This document shows, one piece after another, positions 1 through 7,287 of a DNA stretch of 64,000 nucleotides. Each line of letters opens with the position of its first letter. Position 1 is the stretch's first letter. The DNA lies in contig NZ_JAFEMW010000001.1 of NCBI RefSeq assembly GCF_016892625.1, positions 434,001 to 498,000 of the forward strand, in the 5' to 3' direction. The DNA is from Brevibacterium sp. RIT 803 (lineage in GTDB: Bacteria > Actinomycetota > Actinomycetes > Actinomycetales > Brevibacteriaceae). Below the pieces are notes generated by a model. That model saw only the letters and a list, made by a program, of their open reading frames with translations, searched no databases and was not told the origin of the DNA. Both the position numbers and the translations under genes were made by a program.

Positions 1-257
1 CGGCTCACGACCCACAGATGAGCGACGTCGTCTGCGGTCCAGTCCGACCAGTCCAGCCAGTCAAGTTCCGATGTGCCGCACTTTTGGTCCCACTCAGTTA
101 CGAGCTTCGCGAACGTCGCTTTGTCCTGGTGGCCCGGTCCGGTGATGTTGCAGTTCTCGGCTTCCACGAACGGGAGCCAGGTGGTGTCATCCCACCATGC
201 CGACATGGCCTCGGCGGCCTTGTCGAGTTCGATGTATTTGCTCGGTATCGTTTTCAT
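1..257 (-). CDS. Hypothetical phage protein, partial (runs off left edge)
   Basis: This is an open frame of 85 codons from ATG at 257 that continues past position 1. It begins MKTIPSKYIELDKAAEAM and is rich in Trp and acidic residues, for example WLDWSDWTADD near the window edge. Its start overlaps the stop of the upstream gene as ATGA, which supports both the start and the reading frame. I do not recognise a family. It is the most distal gene visible in the leftward phage operon. Confidence 0.65.
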   Translation of the reverse strand, partial: MKTIPSKYIELDKAAEAMSAWWDDTTWLPFVEAENCNITGPGHQDKATFAKLVTEWDQKCGTSELDWLDWSDWTADDVAHLWVVS

Positions 258-517
258 GGTCGTAGCTTCCTTCTATCCACGAGACTTTTAGAAGTCTCGA
301 CACGCGGTCCGTGAGGGGCAATTTCGACCCCAACGTTTGCTGAGGTTGGTGTGTGAGGTTCGGTCCCGGGTTTGTCGGTGTTTGAGGTTCCGCCCGAAGC
401 TCTGTGTGCCTCGCTGAGCCGTTTGCGTGTCGCCCATGACTCCACGTGTGGTTCAAGGACGATTGCGGCCACGACGGCTGCAGGGACGAGTGCAGCGGTG
501 ACGATGAGGACGATCAT
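254..517 (-). CDS. Small phage membrane protein
   Basis: This protein of 87 residues starts at ATG 517, preceded by AGGAG. A longer frame exists, but this start overlaps the upstream stop as ATGA. Residues 1-20 (MIVLIVTAALVPAAVVAAIV) form one N-terminal transmembrane segment or signal anchor. The rest is polar, charged and probably disordered. The family is unknown. It is cotranscribed with the early phage genes. Confidence 0.6.
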   Translation of the reverse strand: MIVLIVTAALVPAAVVAAIVLEPHVESWATRKRLSEAHRASGGTSNTDKPGTEPHTPTSANVGVEIAPHGPRVETSKSLVDRRKLRP

Positions 518-840
518 GAGGTTCTCCTGTTCTGGTAACGGAGTTCTGGCGGGCAAGGCACGCGCTGCGGGTTCGATTCGAGCTGGACACGGTTCAAGCC
601 GATGCGCCGATCGCGGAGCCTCTTGGCAGCGGCGAGAACGTCACCCGGCCTGGCGTTCCGGACGCCCTCCACCGAGTAGTAGCGTTCGATGGCGTTGCGC
701 CACTCGGCTTCCGTGATCGTGGGGTTCTCGCTGACTTGGAATGCCCACGCTGTGATCTCGTCCGCTGTGAACTCGCGACCATCGTGGCCGGCAATGTAGC
801 GCAGAAGTGTCGCGGCTAGGCTCCGAGCTGTCTTGGCCAT
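514..840 (-). CDS. Hypothetical phage early protein
   Basis: A 108-residue protein that starts MAKTARSLAATLLRYIAGHD. The first 60 residues look helical and resemble the small winged-helix/accessory proteins that often follow phage replication initiators, but this is a resemblance only. It overlaps the 3' end of the replication gene by 25 nt and its own stop overlaps the next start as ATGA. It could be a helicase loader or replication accessory protein, judged by position alone. Confidence 0.6.
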   Translation of the reverse strand: MAKTARSLAATLLRYIAGHDGREFTADEITAWAFQVSENPTITEAEWRNAIERYYSVEGVRNARPGDVLAAAKRLRDRRIGLNRVQLESNPQRVPCPPELRYQNRRTS

Positions 841-1652
841 TCTTCATTCCCTTCCTCCTCAGCTTGGACCTGAGCCCAGAGCGCGAGATTGTTGTCGTGT
901 TTCATCTGTCCGAATGTGCGGGGTGAGTCCCGCTCCGATGGTCGACTGCCTGGTCGTGGCGCGAACTTGGGTGCGTTGTTCAACCACGTATGGAATCCGC
1001 GAGACCAGTCAACAAATGTCTTCCCATTCGCGATCGCGTGGTCTCGGAACTTCTCAGTCTCAGCATGGAGATCGACTCCGAGTTCGGCTGCCTTTGCTTC
1101 GTGCGATTCGTTGGGCGCCCAGTCGTCGGGGATCCGAGTCTTGCGGCTGGTGGGCTTTGGTTGCGGGTTGTCCCCTGGGGGACTTACAGGGGGTTTATTA
1201 CTTAACTCTGTCTCTGACTCTGTCTCTATCTCTGCTACGTTTTTGCTAAGCAAATTGCTTGACACTTTGCTAGGCGTTTTGCTTGGCGCGGGCTTAGCAT
1301 TTTGCTTCTTCGCCCTGCCGCCTTTCCTCCCCGCCTCCGCCCTGACCTGGCGTTTTGCTTCAATCTCCTGTTTTGTCTCCTGCATATCCTCGAATCCGTG
1401 GAGCAGGTAGTCACCACTGTCGAGCTCGAGCAGCGATGGCGCTTCGGTATCGTTTGCTTGCAGTTCGCTAAGCGCTTGCTGTGGCCACCGCTTAGCAATT
1501 TGCTTAGCAATTTGCCCGTCGGTCATGTATTTGCGTGAGTACAGGATCATTTCGACGTGAGCGCGGAATGCCTCGTCGGACAAGACTGCGATCTTCGGGT
1601 GGTCGGCGTAGTCGAGCGAGAGCCGTGCGAACAGACCTTCGCGTCGTGCCAT
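816..1652 (-). CDS. Phage replication initiator-like protein
   Basis: A 278-residue protein. The N-terminal ~100 residues (ARLSLDYADHPKIAVLSDEA onward) look like the winged-helix N-terminus of phage replisome-organiser/replication proteins. A basic Gly/Lys linker follows (AGRKGGRAKKQ), then a Ser/Lys/Pro-rich low-complexity stretch, and a C-terminal region with FVDWSRGFHTWLNN, a motif style seen in many actinophage and Gram-positive phage replication proteins. GGGAGGG precedes the ATG. Short AT-rich repeats inside this gene could be the replication origin, as in lambda O. The family call rests on motif memory. Confidence 0.6.
   Translation of the reverse strand: MARREGLFARLSLDYADHPKIAVLSDEAFRAHVEMILYSRKYMTDGQIAKQIAKRWPQQALSELQANDTEAPSLLELDSGDYLLHGFEDMQETKQEIEAKRQVRAEAGRKGGRAKKQNAKPAPSKTPSKVSSNLLSKNVAEIETESETELSNKPPVSPPGDNPQPKPTSRKTRIPDDWAPNESHEAKAAELGVDLHAETEKFRDHAIANGKTFVDWSRGFHTWLNNAPKFAPRPGSRPSERDSPRTFGQMKHDNNLALWAQVQAEEEGNEEWPRQLGA
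1243..1510. repeat. Iteron-like TTGCTNAGCAA repeats inside the replication gene
   Basis: Two clusters of a near-palindromic 11-mer lie inside the coding region. Full copies are TTGCTAAGCAA at 1243-1253 and TTGCTTAGCAA at 1500-1510. Partial copies include TTGCTAGGC at 1267-1275, TTGCTTGGC at 1279-1287, GCTTAGCA at 1292-1299 and CGCTTAGCAA at 1489-1498. The clusters at about 1243-1307 and 1453-1510 are about 150 bp apart. They could be initiator-binding iterons of a phage origin, or simply the result of repetitive Lys/Ala/Ser codons. Confidence 0.45.
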
Positions 1653-1654
1653 TC

Positions 1655-1846
1655 CTATTCCCTCCCTGGTCGTGGTGGCAGCAGCCCGAGCGCTTCGAGA
1701 ACTTCACGTGCTTCGTCGACGGGCAGCCATGATTCGACGACCTCGGTGGCCTTGTGGCGTTCGGCAGGTGTGTTGCGGAGTTTCTCGAGCGCTATGGTGC
1801 CGAGGTTGGTGCCGGCAGGGTTCGCGTAACCGATGCTGTTCGTCAT
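1655..1846 (-). CDS. Small hypothetical phage protein
   Basis: A 63-residue protein beginning MTNSIGYANPAGTN and ending PPRPGRE. Its ATG at 1846 overlaps the stop of the NrdH-like gene as ATGA, and the replication gene starts 2 nt after its stop, so it is tightly embedded in the operon. Residues 20-55 are predicted helical. No family is recognised. Confidence 0.55.
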   Translation of the reverse strand: MTNSIGYANPAGTNLGTIALEKLRNTPAERHKATEVVESWLPVDEAREVLEALGLLPPRPGRE

Positions 1847-2106
1847 GCTGCCTGCGCTCCCTTGACTGCGGTGATGTAGGTGTTGAGCTTGTCCGGTCGG
1901 AGACCGCTCCAGTGCTCTTCTGTTCCGTCGGGGTAGGTGACGCAGACGACGGGGGCTTGCTTGTGGCCGAGCGCTTTGACTGCCCTGTATGCGTCGAGGT
2001 CGGTGCCGAGGTCCACTGTCTGGTACGGGATACCTTCGCGGTTGAGAACGGCTTTCGTGAGCCTGCATCCGGAGCAATTGGGCGACTCGTAGATGGTGAT
2101 TGCCAT
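1843..2106 (-). CDS. Phage NrdH-like glutaredoxin
   Basis: An 87-residue thioredoxin-fold redoxin. The redox motif CSGC is at residues 11-14 after the strand AITIYESPN. The NrdH/glutaredoxin landmarks APVV and HWSGLRPDKLNTY follow, the latter close to HWSGFRPDK in the host NrdH at 15564-15812. NrdH proteins donate electrons to class Ib ribonucleotide reductase. No reductase subunit is seen in this phage arm, so the protein may work with the host NrdEF to raise dNTP supply during replication. It sits between a RusA-like resolvase and a replication gene. Confidence 0.88.
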   Translation of the reverse strand: MAITIYESPNCSGCRLTKAVLNREGIPYQTVDLGTDLDAYRAVKALGHKQAPVVCVTYPDGTEEHWSGLRPDKLNTYITAVKGAQAA

Positions 2107-2118
2107 GGTGGGGTCTCC

Positions 2119-2496
2119 TTAGAATGGGACGTACTGGTCGATGAACTTGAGATGGATGCGGTACCGGTCCTTCACTGGCGCTTTGAGGCCGCGGCGGTAG
2201 TCGGGTCCGATGACGTGCCGGCTGTCGTCGTCGGGCCATGCACCAGCGTCTGTCAGGCCGTCGAGGGCAGCTTTGACCGCTAGCGATGCGTTCCCTGGAT
2301 CTGCGCGGCCTCCGGTTCGGAATCCGATTTCAGCGACGACGAGCACGGGTGTTGGCAGGACGAGTTTCTGCTGCTTCGCGAGGTAGTGGGCGAGCTGGCG
2401 GATATGCTTCTTCCGCTTCGCCAGTGCCGCCCAGTACAGTCGATCGTTGTCGCTGATCCAATACGCCTTATGGATGTCGATGATGAGCTCTGTCAT
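2119..2496 (-). CDS. RusA-like Holliday junction resolvase
   Basis: The chosen ATG at 2496 overlaps the upstream stop as ATGA, giving 125 residues; an in-frame start 11 codons upstream is less likely. The protein begins MTELIIDIHKAYWISDNDR and continues into a strand-helix pattern. It has the features of RusA-type endonucleases: PVLVVAEIGFRTGGRADPGNAS, then LKAALDGLTDAGAWPDDD, with the conserved acidic residues around the DGL-W-DD region that bind metal in this family. RusA enzymes cleave four-way junctions. The role here fits recombination-dependent phage replication with the RecT/YqaJ genes of the same operon. Confidence 0.8.
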   Translation of the reverse strand: MTELIIDIHKAYWISDNDRLYWAALAKRKKHIRQLAHYLAKQQKLVLPTPVLVVAEIGFRTGGRADPGNASLAVKAALDGLTDAGAWPDDDSRHVIGPDYRRGLKAPVKDRYRIHLKFIDQYVPF

Positions 2497-2822
2497 GCCG
2501 CGACTCTGAGCTGATTCGGACGACGGCACTGTGCAACGAACGTTTTGCCACGCGCCGTCTGCGAGTAGGCAAAGACATCCGCCCCAGTGACGGTCTCGCC
2601 CAGGTGGGTGGGTTCAGGTTCCTGCCCTACGCCAGCTTCGAACAGGATCGCGTCGGCAAGTTTGCGGGTGATGTTCACAGCTTCGGCGTTCATGGCTCTG
2701 TGCAGGGTGCGGGGTGTGACATTGAGTCGGCGGGCTAGCTCACCATGCGGGTATTTGCCGCGGAGGTCACCGAGCATCTGCCGGTACGGTGCGACCGGGG
2801 TGTATCGGGAACTGAGCGTCAT
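2493..2822 (-). CDS. Phage helix-turn-helix protein
   Basis: A 109-residue protein starting MTLSSRYTPVAPYRQML. GGAGAAGGA lies just ahead of ATG 2822; an in-frame ATG at 2834 lies upstream of that site, so the shorter start is preferred. Residues ~25-48 (HGELARRLNVTPRTLHRAMN) form a clear helix-turn-helix. The C-terminal half has ETVTGADVFAYSQTARGK. It probably binds DNA as an early regulator. The target is unknown. Confidence 0.65.
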   Translation of the reverse strand: MTLSSRYTPVAPYRQMLGDLRGKYPHGELARRLNVTPRTLHRAMNAEAVNITRKLADAILFEAGVGQEPEPTHLGETVTGADVFAYSQTARGKTFVAQCRRPNQLRVAA

Positions 2823-2833
2823 TTCCTTCTCCA

Positions 2834-3181
2834 TTACTTTCGCGCTGCCTTGAGGATCTTCTTGATCTGCGCGTCCGTGCATCCGCACTGTTTGGCTTCG
2901 AGGATCACGCCGAGCAGATCGTTCTTGTATGTGGTGTTGGGTTCGTCGTCGCGGAGGCGCAGACCGAAGTGCTGCTGGGCGCCGATCCGGAATAGGTAGA
3001 TCTTCTGGTTCTCGCACTTGCCTGTCTCGGATGCACCGAATGCCCACCCGTTCGAGCCTTCGATATGCAGGTCCAGTGGATACGAGCCTTTTCCTGTCCA
3101 TGACCACCCGCAGAACGGGCATGTAGTCGGATCTCCGTCACTGCCGAGCACGTCGAAGATGCTGAGCTGGCCGGCAGTCAC
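2834..3181 (-). CDS. Phage zinc-finger-like hypothetical protein
   Basis: A 115-residue protein with a GTG start at 3181 that overlaps the WhiB stop as GTGA. CPFCGWSW near residue 21 gives a CxxC knuckle, and a second pair of cysteines (CGC in KQCGCTDAQIKKIL) lies near the C-terminus, so zinc binding is likely. The C-terminal 20 residues form a basic helix. The family is not recognised. Confidence 0.6.
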   Translation of the reverse strand: MTAGQLSIFDVLGSDGDPTTCPFCGWSWTGKGSYPLDLHIEGSNGWAFGASETGKCENQKIYLFRIGAQQHFGLRLRDDEPNTTYKNDLLGVILEAKQCGCTDAQIKKILKAARK

Positions 3182-3567
3182 GCCGCGTCCCTTCGTCGTT
3201 CTCGTTCGTATTCGCGACGGTGCTTGAGTCGGTGGACGTCGCGGTCGTCGTCGCAGTGTTCGGACCTGGTGATGATGGGTGATCCGCAGTCGGCACAGAT
3301 TTTGCCGGGATCGAGATCAGCTCGCTGATGGCCGCTGAGTCCACCGCGGATACCGAACCTATCGCGGGCAGGCGTGCCGCGCTCCTCTTCGAGGGCGACG
3401 GTGAGGCAGCGTGCGCGGATTGGGCAGTCCCAGCAGAGTTTCACTGCCATGGCGCCCTGGTCGGGGCCGAGGGGGAAGAACATGCTGTCCGCCACCTCGG
3501 CACCGATTTGAGCGCACACTGCGCCTTCCCAGTCGTCGCCGTAGCGTTCAGAATGGCGGTTCGGCAC
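3178..3567 (-). CDS. Phage-encoded WhiB-family iron-sulfur regulator
   Basis: A 129-residue protein. GTG at 3567 is chosen because AGGAG lies 7 nt upstream; the open frame extends further but then runs antisense-like through ssb. Four WhiB cysteines are visible: C18 (GAVCAQ), then C45, C48 and C54 in [11 protein letters not shown], matching C-Xn-CxxCxxxxxC. The glycine turn [12 protein letters not shown] follows, as in the GV/IWGG loop of WhiB proteins. A second cysteine pair CADC lies near residue 91. WhiB proteins bind a 4Fe-4S cluster and contact the main sigma factor. Phage copies are known in mycobacteriophages and can alter host gene expression or exclude superinfection. It overlaps the ssb 3' end by 20 nt. 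Confidence 0.88.
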   Translation of the reverse strand: MPNRHSERYGDDWEGAVCAQIGAEVADSMFFPLGPDQGAMAVKLCWDCPIRARCLTVALEEERGTPARDRFGIRGGLSGHQRADLDPGKICADCGSPIITRSEHCDDDRDVHRLKHRREYERERRRDAA

Positions 3568-4042
3568 TGCCTGCTCCTGGGTTTTGACCCCATCCGTTCG
3601 ACCGCTGGGCCTGCTGCTGGTTGCCCCAATTGCCGCCCTGCTGCTGGCTCTGCTGGCCACTGAACCCACCGCCGCCAGCCTGGATCTTCGTGACCACGGC
3701 AGTCGCACGCTTGAGACTCGGGCCAATCTCGTCGACGTCGAGTTCCGTCACGGTGCGCTTCTCCCCCTCCTTCGTCTCAAACGATCGAGACTTGAGGCGG
3801 CCCTGCGCGACAACGCTTGTGCCACGCTGTAGGGATTCCGCGATGTTCTCGCCCAGCTTCTTCCATGCCGAGCACCGGAGGAACAGGGTCTCACCGTCTT
3901 TGAACTCGTTGGACCGTCGATCGAACTGGCGCGGTGTGGAAGCTATGGTGAAGTTCGCGACCGCGGCACCGTTCGGGGTGAACCGGAGTTCCGGATCCGC
4001 CGTGAGATTTCCAACGACTGTGATGATTGTTTCGCCTGCCAT
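3548..4042 (-). CDS. ssb: Phage single-stranded DNA-binding protein
   Basis: A 164-residue SSB. The OB-fold (residues 1-110) starts [19 protein letters not shown] with the typical [11 protein letters not shown] and [19 protein letters not shown] segments. A Gly/Gln/Asn-rich tail follows and ends in AEPPF. The usual acidic DDxPF tip is weakened to a single Glu, so contacts with host partners may differ. It sits directly after the RecT-like gene, a common phage recombination/replication module. Confidence 0.92.
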   Translation of the reverse strand: MAGETIITVVGNLTADPELRFTPNGAAVANFTIASTPRQFDRRSNEFKDGETLFLRCSAWKKLGENIAESLQRGTSVVAQGRLKSRSFETKEGEKRTVTELDVDEIGPSLKRATAVVTKIQAGGGGFSGQQSQQQGGNWGNQQQAQRSNGWGQNPGAGSAEPPF

Positions 4043-4902
4043 TACGCTGCGTCTCCCTTGATTTCTCCGTTGGCGTCCACGAGTTCCCCGTCAACGACTT
4101 CTTCTGTATGCTGGTTCTTCTCATTCGCGGCAAGGATCGATCCCGCCGAGTTCATCTGGTCCGCGATCTCCTGCGTCAACTCACCGGCGGCACTGCATGC
4201 CCGATAGAGTTCGCGAACATCTTCCGACGTCGCGCACTGGTCGAGCTCCGCCAACCAATCCCGCCCACTCCCCTGCTGCTTCGCGGCCACCGGCTTGTTT
4301 GCCTGCTCCCGTTGCTTGGAGGTTCGGGCCCTCGGCATGGGTGCCGCGTTCGCGGCGACATTGACGGGATTGCCGTCCTGATCGACGACAGCACCGAGTT
4401 CGTCCGGGGTGTACGAGATGCCCATGAGCGCTTCGGGGCAGGCTTCGCGAGCAACCTCGGTGATGGCGCGGGCCTTGAGCATCGCGATCGGATACTTCTT
4501 CCAGTTGTCCTTGTTCGTCGACCCGGCACGCTTCGCGTCGTCCATCGTCCAGGTGACCTCGAACGTGTAGTCCGGATCGTCGTTGCGGATGATCTGTGCT
4601 GTCGCAGCCATTGCTTCCCGGTCGACGCGGATACGGAGGACGTGGCCGGCGCGTCGAACGAGTCCACCGATGAGGTTCGCTGAGGCCGACGGTTTACCTT
4701 CGATGACGTGTACTTCGTTGATCGCCTGGATCGGCGGAATGGACAGGGACTGCCCTAGTTCCATGGCGAGGAGCACGTTTGCGGGGTTTCGTTGGTACTG
4801 CTTCGGCAGGAGTGATGCCTGGGCAAGTAGTTCTGCGTACTGCTGTTTTTCGCCGATGGTCATGGCCGCAGCAGGGTTGGTGATTGCGAGTTCGGTAGAC
4901 AT
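4042..4902 (-). CDS. RecT-like single-strand annealing protein
   Basis: A 286-residue protein, start ATG 4902, sharing one base with the exonuclease stop (TGATG). The core (residues ~15-190) contains [20 protein letters not shown], the segment [18 protein letters not shown], and [20 protein letters not shown], a pattern seen in actinobacterial phage RecT-type annealases. The C-terminal 90 residues are Lys/Gln/Glu-rich and probably flexible. Its partner is the adjacent YqaJ-type exonuclease. Together they would resect ends and anneal strands. The family is assigned from motif memory plus context; an ERF-type annealase is the alternative. Confidence 0.75.
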   Translation of the reverse strand: MSTELAITNPAAAMTIGEKQQYAELLAQASLLPKQYQRNPANVLLAMELGQSLSIPPIQAINEVHVIEGKPSASANLIGGLVRRAGHVLRIRVDREAMAATAQIIRNDDPDYTFEVTWTMDDAKRAGSTNKDNWKKYPIAMLKARAITEVAREACPEALMGISYTPDELGAVVDQDGNPVNVAANAAPMPRARTSKQREQANKPVAAKQQGSGRDWLAELDQCATSEDVRELYRACSAAGELTQEIADQMNSAGSILAANEKNQHTEEVVDGELVDANGEIKGDAA

Positions 4903-5927
4903 CAGGCTGCTTCTTTCGTTTCGATGATGGACAGGCGGCGCGTGGGTGCGCCCTGCTTGGTGTATTCGTCCTCGATGGTTTTGAGATTCTGCTTGGTGGG
5001 TTCGAGACCACGGTCGGCGGCGATCTTCTCGAGCACTGCGGTCTTGTCGAATGAGCGACGGCCAGCGACTTGCTGCCAACGTGCGACGGGATGGCCTGCG
5101 AGGGTGAGGTACTCGTGGTCGCCGATGACTGCTTTCAGCCGGGTTTCGATCGCGGTGCGGGACTCCTTGAATTCCTTCTCGGCCTCCTTGATCTCGGCAA
5201 GTTTCATGAGGTCGTCCTCCACAAGTTCCGGCAAGGGCGCCTCAGCACAGGACTCAGGGTCGAGCACATGCGGGTACCGGCTACTGAGCTCTTCCGACGT
5301 GACAGACGACAGGTCCACCGGTGGCGGAGTGTTTGCTTCAACGTAGGTCCAGAACTCGGCTGCGGTCGCCTGGATCTCGGCGATCAGCGTCTCGTCCCTC
5401 TCGACGGGTCCGACGATGTACGGGGTCCGGTCGACGAGAGCAATGAACCACAGGTGCGAGCGGCCCGTCACCGCCAGGTACGTCTGACCCTGCACGTAGG
5501 CGTTGTCGGGGATTTCTCCGGCTTTCCAGTCCTTCGCCTTGTCCGTGTAGATGCCGGTGGTCTTGATCTCGAGGACTCCCCCGTCGGCGGTGAACCGATC
5601 GGGATTAGCCAGGAGGAACAGGTGCGTCTTCGACTGGTACGTCCCGACGTTGCGTGTGCCGATACCGGTGTCCGCGGTGAAGCGTGCAGCCAACAGTGGT
5701 TCGACTTCCTGACCGAACCAGAAGATGTCCTTCTCTTCCTCCACGGGATCGTCGGTACTGGTTTTGTCTTGCCAGATCTCGAACGGCGTGGAGAAGTTGG
5801 AGGCACCGGTGATCTCTGCCATGTCGGATCCGCCGAGGCCGATGCGGCGGGTTTTCAGCCAGTCATCGCGCCCTGCGTCAGCGGGGAGGATGAGTTTGCC
5901 GTGTGGGGCTTTCCAGTTGCTTGTCAT
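4902..5927 (-). CDS. YqaJ-type phage exonuclease (RecE-like)
   Basis: A 341-residue protein. The N-terminal nuclease domain shows the YqaJ hallmarks: RRIGLGGSDMAEITGAS, then GQEVEPLLAARF, the ILE-IKTT strand carrying the PD-(D/E)XK Glu-x-Lys (GVLEIKTTG), and PDNAYVQGQTYLAVTGR with the Gln of the QxxxY motif. The C-terminal third (from ~residue 230) is helical with a coiled-coil-like stretch. The product would be a 5'-3' dsDNA exonuclease that feeds the RecT-like protein. ATG 5927 is preceded by AAGGACAC. Confidence 0.88.
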   Translation of the reverse strand: MTSNWKAPHGKLILPADAGRDDWLKTRRIGLGGSDMAEITGASNFSTPFEIWQDKTSTDDPVEEEKDIFWFGQEVEPLLAARFTADTGIGTRNVGTYQSKTHLFLLANPDRFTADGGVLEIKTTGIYTDKAKDWKAGEIPDNAYVQGQTYLAVTGRSHLWFIALVDRTPYIVGPVERDETLIAEIQATAAEFWTYVEANTPPPVDLSSVTSEELSSRYPHVLDPESCAEAPLPELVEDDLMKLAEIKEAEKEFKESRTAIETRLKAVIGDHEYLTLAGHPVARWQQVAGRRSFDKTAVLEKIAADRGLEPTKQNLKTIEDEYTKQGAPTRRLSIIETKEAA

Positions 5928-6091
5928 TTCTGTGTCCTTTTCGGGAGGGCGAGACTCAGGACGAATCCGCCGATGATGAGAGTTGGTGCGCCGACGACAA
6001 ATCCGCCGTTGACGGTGCCGGCTGAGGCGCCGACTAGGGCGAGGCCGGTGATCGCGAGGATCAGGCCGAGGGTGAAGCGTGCGAGGTTCAT
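5924..6091 (-). CDS. Small two-helix phage membrane protein
   Basis: A 55-residue protein below the usual ORF cutoff, starting MNLARFTLGLILAITGLALV. Residues 5-24 and ~30-48 are hydrophobic and would span the membrane twice, with a basic tail KRTQK. The start overlaps the upstream stop as ATGA and its own stop overlaps the exonuclease start the same way. The function is unknown. Small membrane proteins at this position in phage early operons are sometimes superinfection-exclusion factors. Confidence 0.6.
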   Translation of the reverse strand: MNLARFTLGLILAITGLALVGASAGTVNGGFVVGAPTLIIGGFVLSLALPKRTQK

Positions 6092-6300
6092 GCCGCACCT
6101 CGATCCAGGGGGAAGGCGGCGCCGCGGTCTCGGTAGTGTGACTGCTCGAGAACTGCGTCCTCGACGTCGTTGAGGAACTGCGCCCCAGCACCGTCGGCGA
6201 GGACTCCGATGACCTGCTTGCCCTTGATGGTGGTGAACTCGACGTGGAGTTCCCCGTTGATGTGATTCACGGTCGCGGTCTTGGCGTTGAAGTGCATCAT
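6088..6300 (-). CDS. Small hypothetical phage protein
   Basis: A 70-residue protein starting MMHFNAKTATVNHINGELHV; ATG 6297 is an equally possible start. The first half is predicted as beta strands and the second (LNDVEDAVLEQSHYRDRGA) as a helix. Both ends overlap neighbouring genes by 4 nt. It is not recognised. Confidence 0.55.
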   Translation of the reverse strand: MMHFNAKTATVNHINGELHVEFTTIKGKQVIGVLADGAGAQFLNDVEDAVLEQSHYRDRGAAFPLDRGAA

Positions 6301-6515
6301 GCTGCGACCCCGTTCGTTTCGTGGCGGTCGAGCCAAGCGTCGACTGCAGCCTGGCGTGTGCCGCGAGCTCGGGGCCGCCATGAGGTGCCAACCTCGATCC
6401 ATGCGGGGATCCGGTCGCCGCCATCGCCGCGGTCGAGGGCACGATCCGCTTGGAGCTGGTCGACGCTGATGCCGATCTGGTCAGCGACTTCCTTGTCAGT
6501 CAGTAGTGCGGCCAT
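6297..6515 (-). CDS. Excisionase/MerR-like helix-turn-helix protein
   Basis: A 72-residue protein. ATG 6515 is chosen because AGGAAGGA lies upstream; a start at 6557 would overlap the neighbour further. LTDKEVADQIGISVDQLQAD at residues ~4-23 is a helix-turn-helix of the winged type found in excisionases and helix-turn-helix-17 proteins. A wing-like segment PAWIEVGTSWRPRARG and a closing helix follow. It is a plausible excisionase, although it lies in the early operon and not beside the integrase. Confidence 0.6.
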   Translation of the reverse strand: MAALLTDKEVADQIGISVDQLQADRALDRGDGGDRIPAWIEVGTSWRPRARGTRQAAVDAWLDRHETNGVAA

Positions 6516-6651
6516 GGTCTTGTCCTTCCTGTGAGTTGCGGTGCTGGTCGCGTTCAAGTTCGTATTGGGCCCAGCCGACGGCGGTGATCATTCCGAGGGC
6601 GACGGCGGCCATGACGGTCACGGCTGTGGCGACGATGACTTCCTCGGTCAT
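6496..6651 (-). CDS. Small phage membrane protein (51 aa)
   Basis: An ORF too short for most gene callers, beginning MTEEVIVATAVTVMAAVALG. Residues 4-28 form one transmembrane helix and the tail is polar. The ATG overlaps the stop of the preceding gene by 4 nt, and it overlaps the HTH gene by 20 nt, so translational coupling supports it. No family is recognised. Confidence 0.5.
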   Translation of the reverse strand: MTEEVIVATAVTVMAAVALGMITAVGWAQYELERDQHRNSQEGQDHGRTTD

Positions 6652-6854
6652 GGGTGGACCCTCACTTCCGTGAGTGCCGCATTGACGCGGGATTCCCAGG
6701 TGCGCTGGTGGAGCTCGTCGAGGTGCTTCTCGTGCTCGGTGCGCTCGTCATGGCACTGGTTGCACCATGTGAGGTGGTCTGTGATGACCGACTGAACTGT
6801 CTGCCCCTCTGCGATGGGGATACAGTCACCACAGTCGAATGCGACGGCGTTCAT
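6648..6854 (-). CDS. Small CxxC/His zinc-binding phage protein
   Basis: A 68-residue protein with FDCGDCIP near residue 6-13 and WCNQCHDERTEHEKH near residue 31-45. The two CxxC pairs plus histidines make a zinc ribbon or HNH-like knuckle likely, but the full HNH nuclease motif is not present. The start overlaps the upstream stop by 4 nt. Function unknown. Confidence 0.6.
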   Translation of the reverse strand: MNAVAFDCGDCIPIAEGQTVQSVITDHLTWCNQCHDERTEHEKHLDELHQRTWESRVNAALTEVRVHP

Positions 6855-7279
6855 GCGGCCGCCCTCCCCTGCTCGGTGGCCCGCCAGATCAGGTTCCGGT
6901 TTGAGTGCCGGGACGGCCGGTTCGGCTTCACAAATCCGATTGGTTCAATGAGGCCCTTCCGTGATGCGGCGCCGATGATGGCGGGCAGAAGGTTCGGGCG
7001 TTTGAACATGGCCCGAGCAACTAGATCGCTGGCTTCGAGTTCTTCACGGACTCCATCGGCTGAGAACTGCTGGCCTGTCTCAATGAAGCGCAGGAGCGTG
7101 GCCCGGATGATTTTGCCGGCGTTGGCTTCGACGGAATCGTTGACCATGACGATGTGCTGCCCGGTCTGACGGAGTTCATCGCCGGTTGGGCTGATATTCT
7201 GGTTCATGTTGTTGGTCCTTTCTGGATCGTTAGCCCTCGGTGTTGCCGCACCGGGGGTCTTTTCTTTGTCCTGGTTCAT
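6851..7279 (-). CDS. Phage early protein, winged-helix-like
   Basis: Two in-frame starts are credible: ATG 7279 (AGGGG upstream, 142 residues) and ATG 7207 (AGAAAGGA upstream, 118 residues). Both begin MNQ. The conserved-looking body is IIRATLLRFIETGQQFSADG followed by a helix-rich region and GLIEPIGF, which resembles a small winged-helix domain. It is the second gene of the leftward operon. The paired starts may give two isoforms. Confidence 0.55.
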   Translation of the reverse strand: MNQDKEKTPGAATPRANDPERTNNMNQNISPTGDELRQTGQHIVMVNDSVEANAGKIIRATLLRFIETGQQFSADGVREELEASDLVARAMFKRPNLLPAIIGAASRKGLIEPIGFVKPNRPSRHSNRNLIWRATEQGRAAA

Positions 7280-7287
7280 GTCGGCCC

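Noticed and set aside
18..314. Plus-strand frame at the left edge
   Set aside because: It is antisense to two minus-strand phage genes linked by ATGA overlap with proper ribosome sites, and its translation has no ordered pattern.
1201..1260. CRISPR-like short repeats
   Set aside because: Repeats of TCTCTGACTCTG type and TTGCTTAGC units are irregular in spacing and lie in a coding frame; there are no spacers of constant length.
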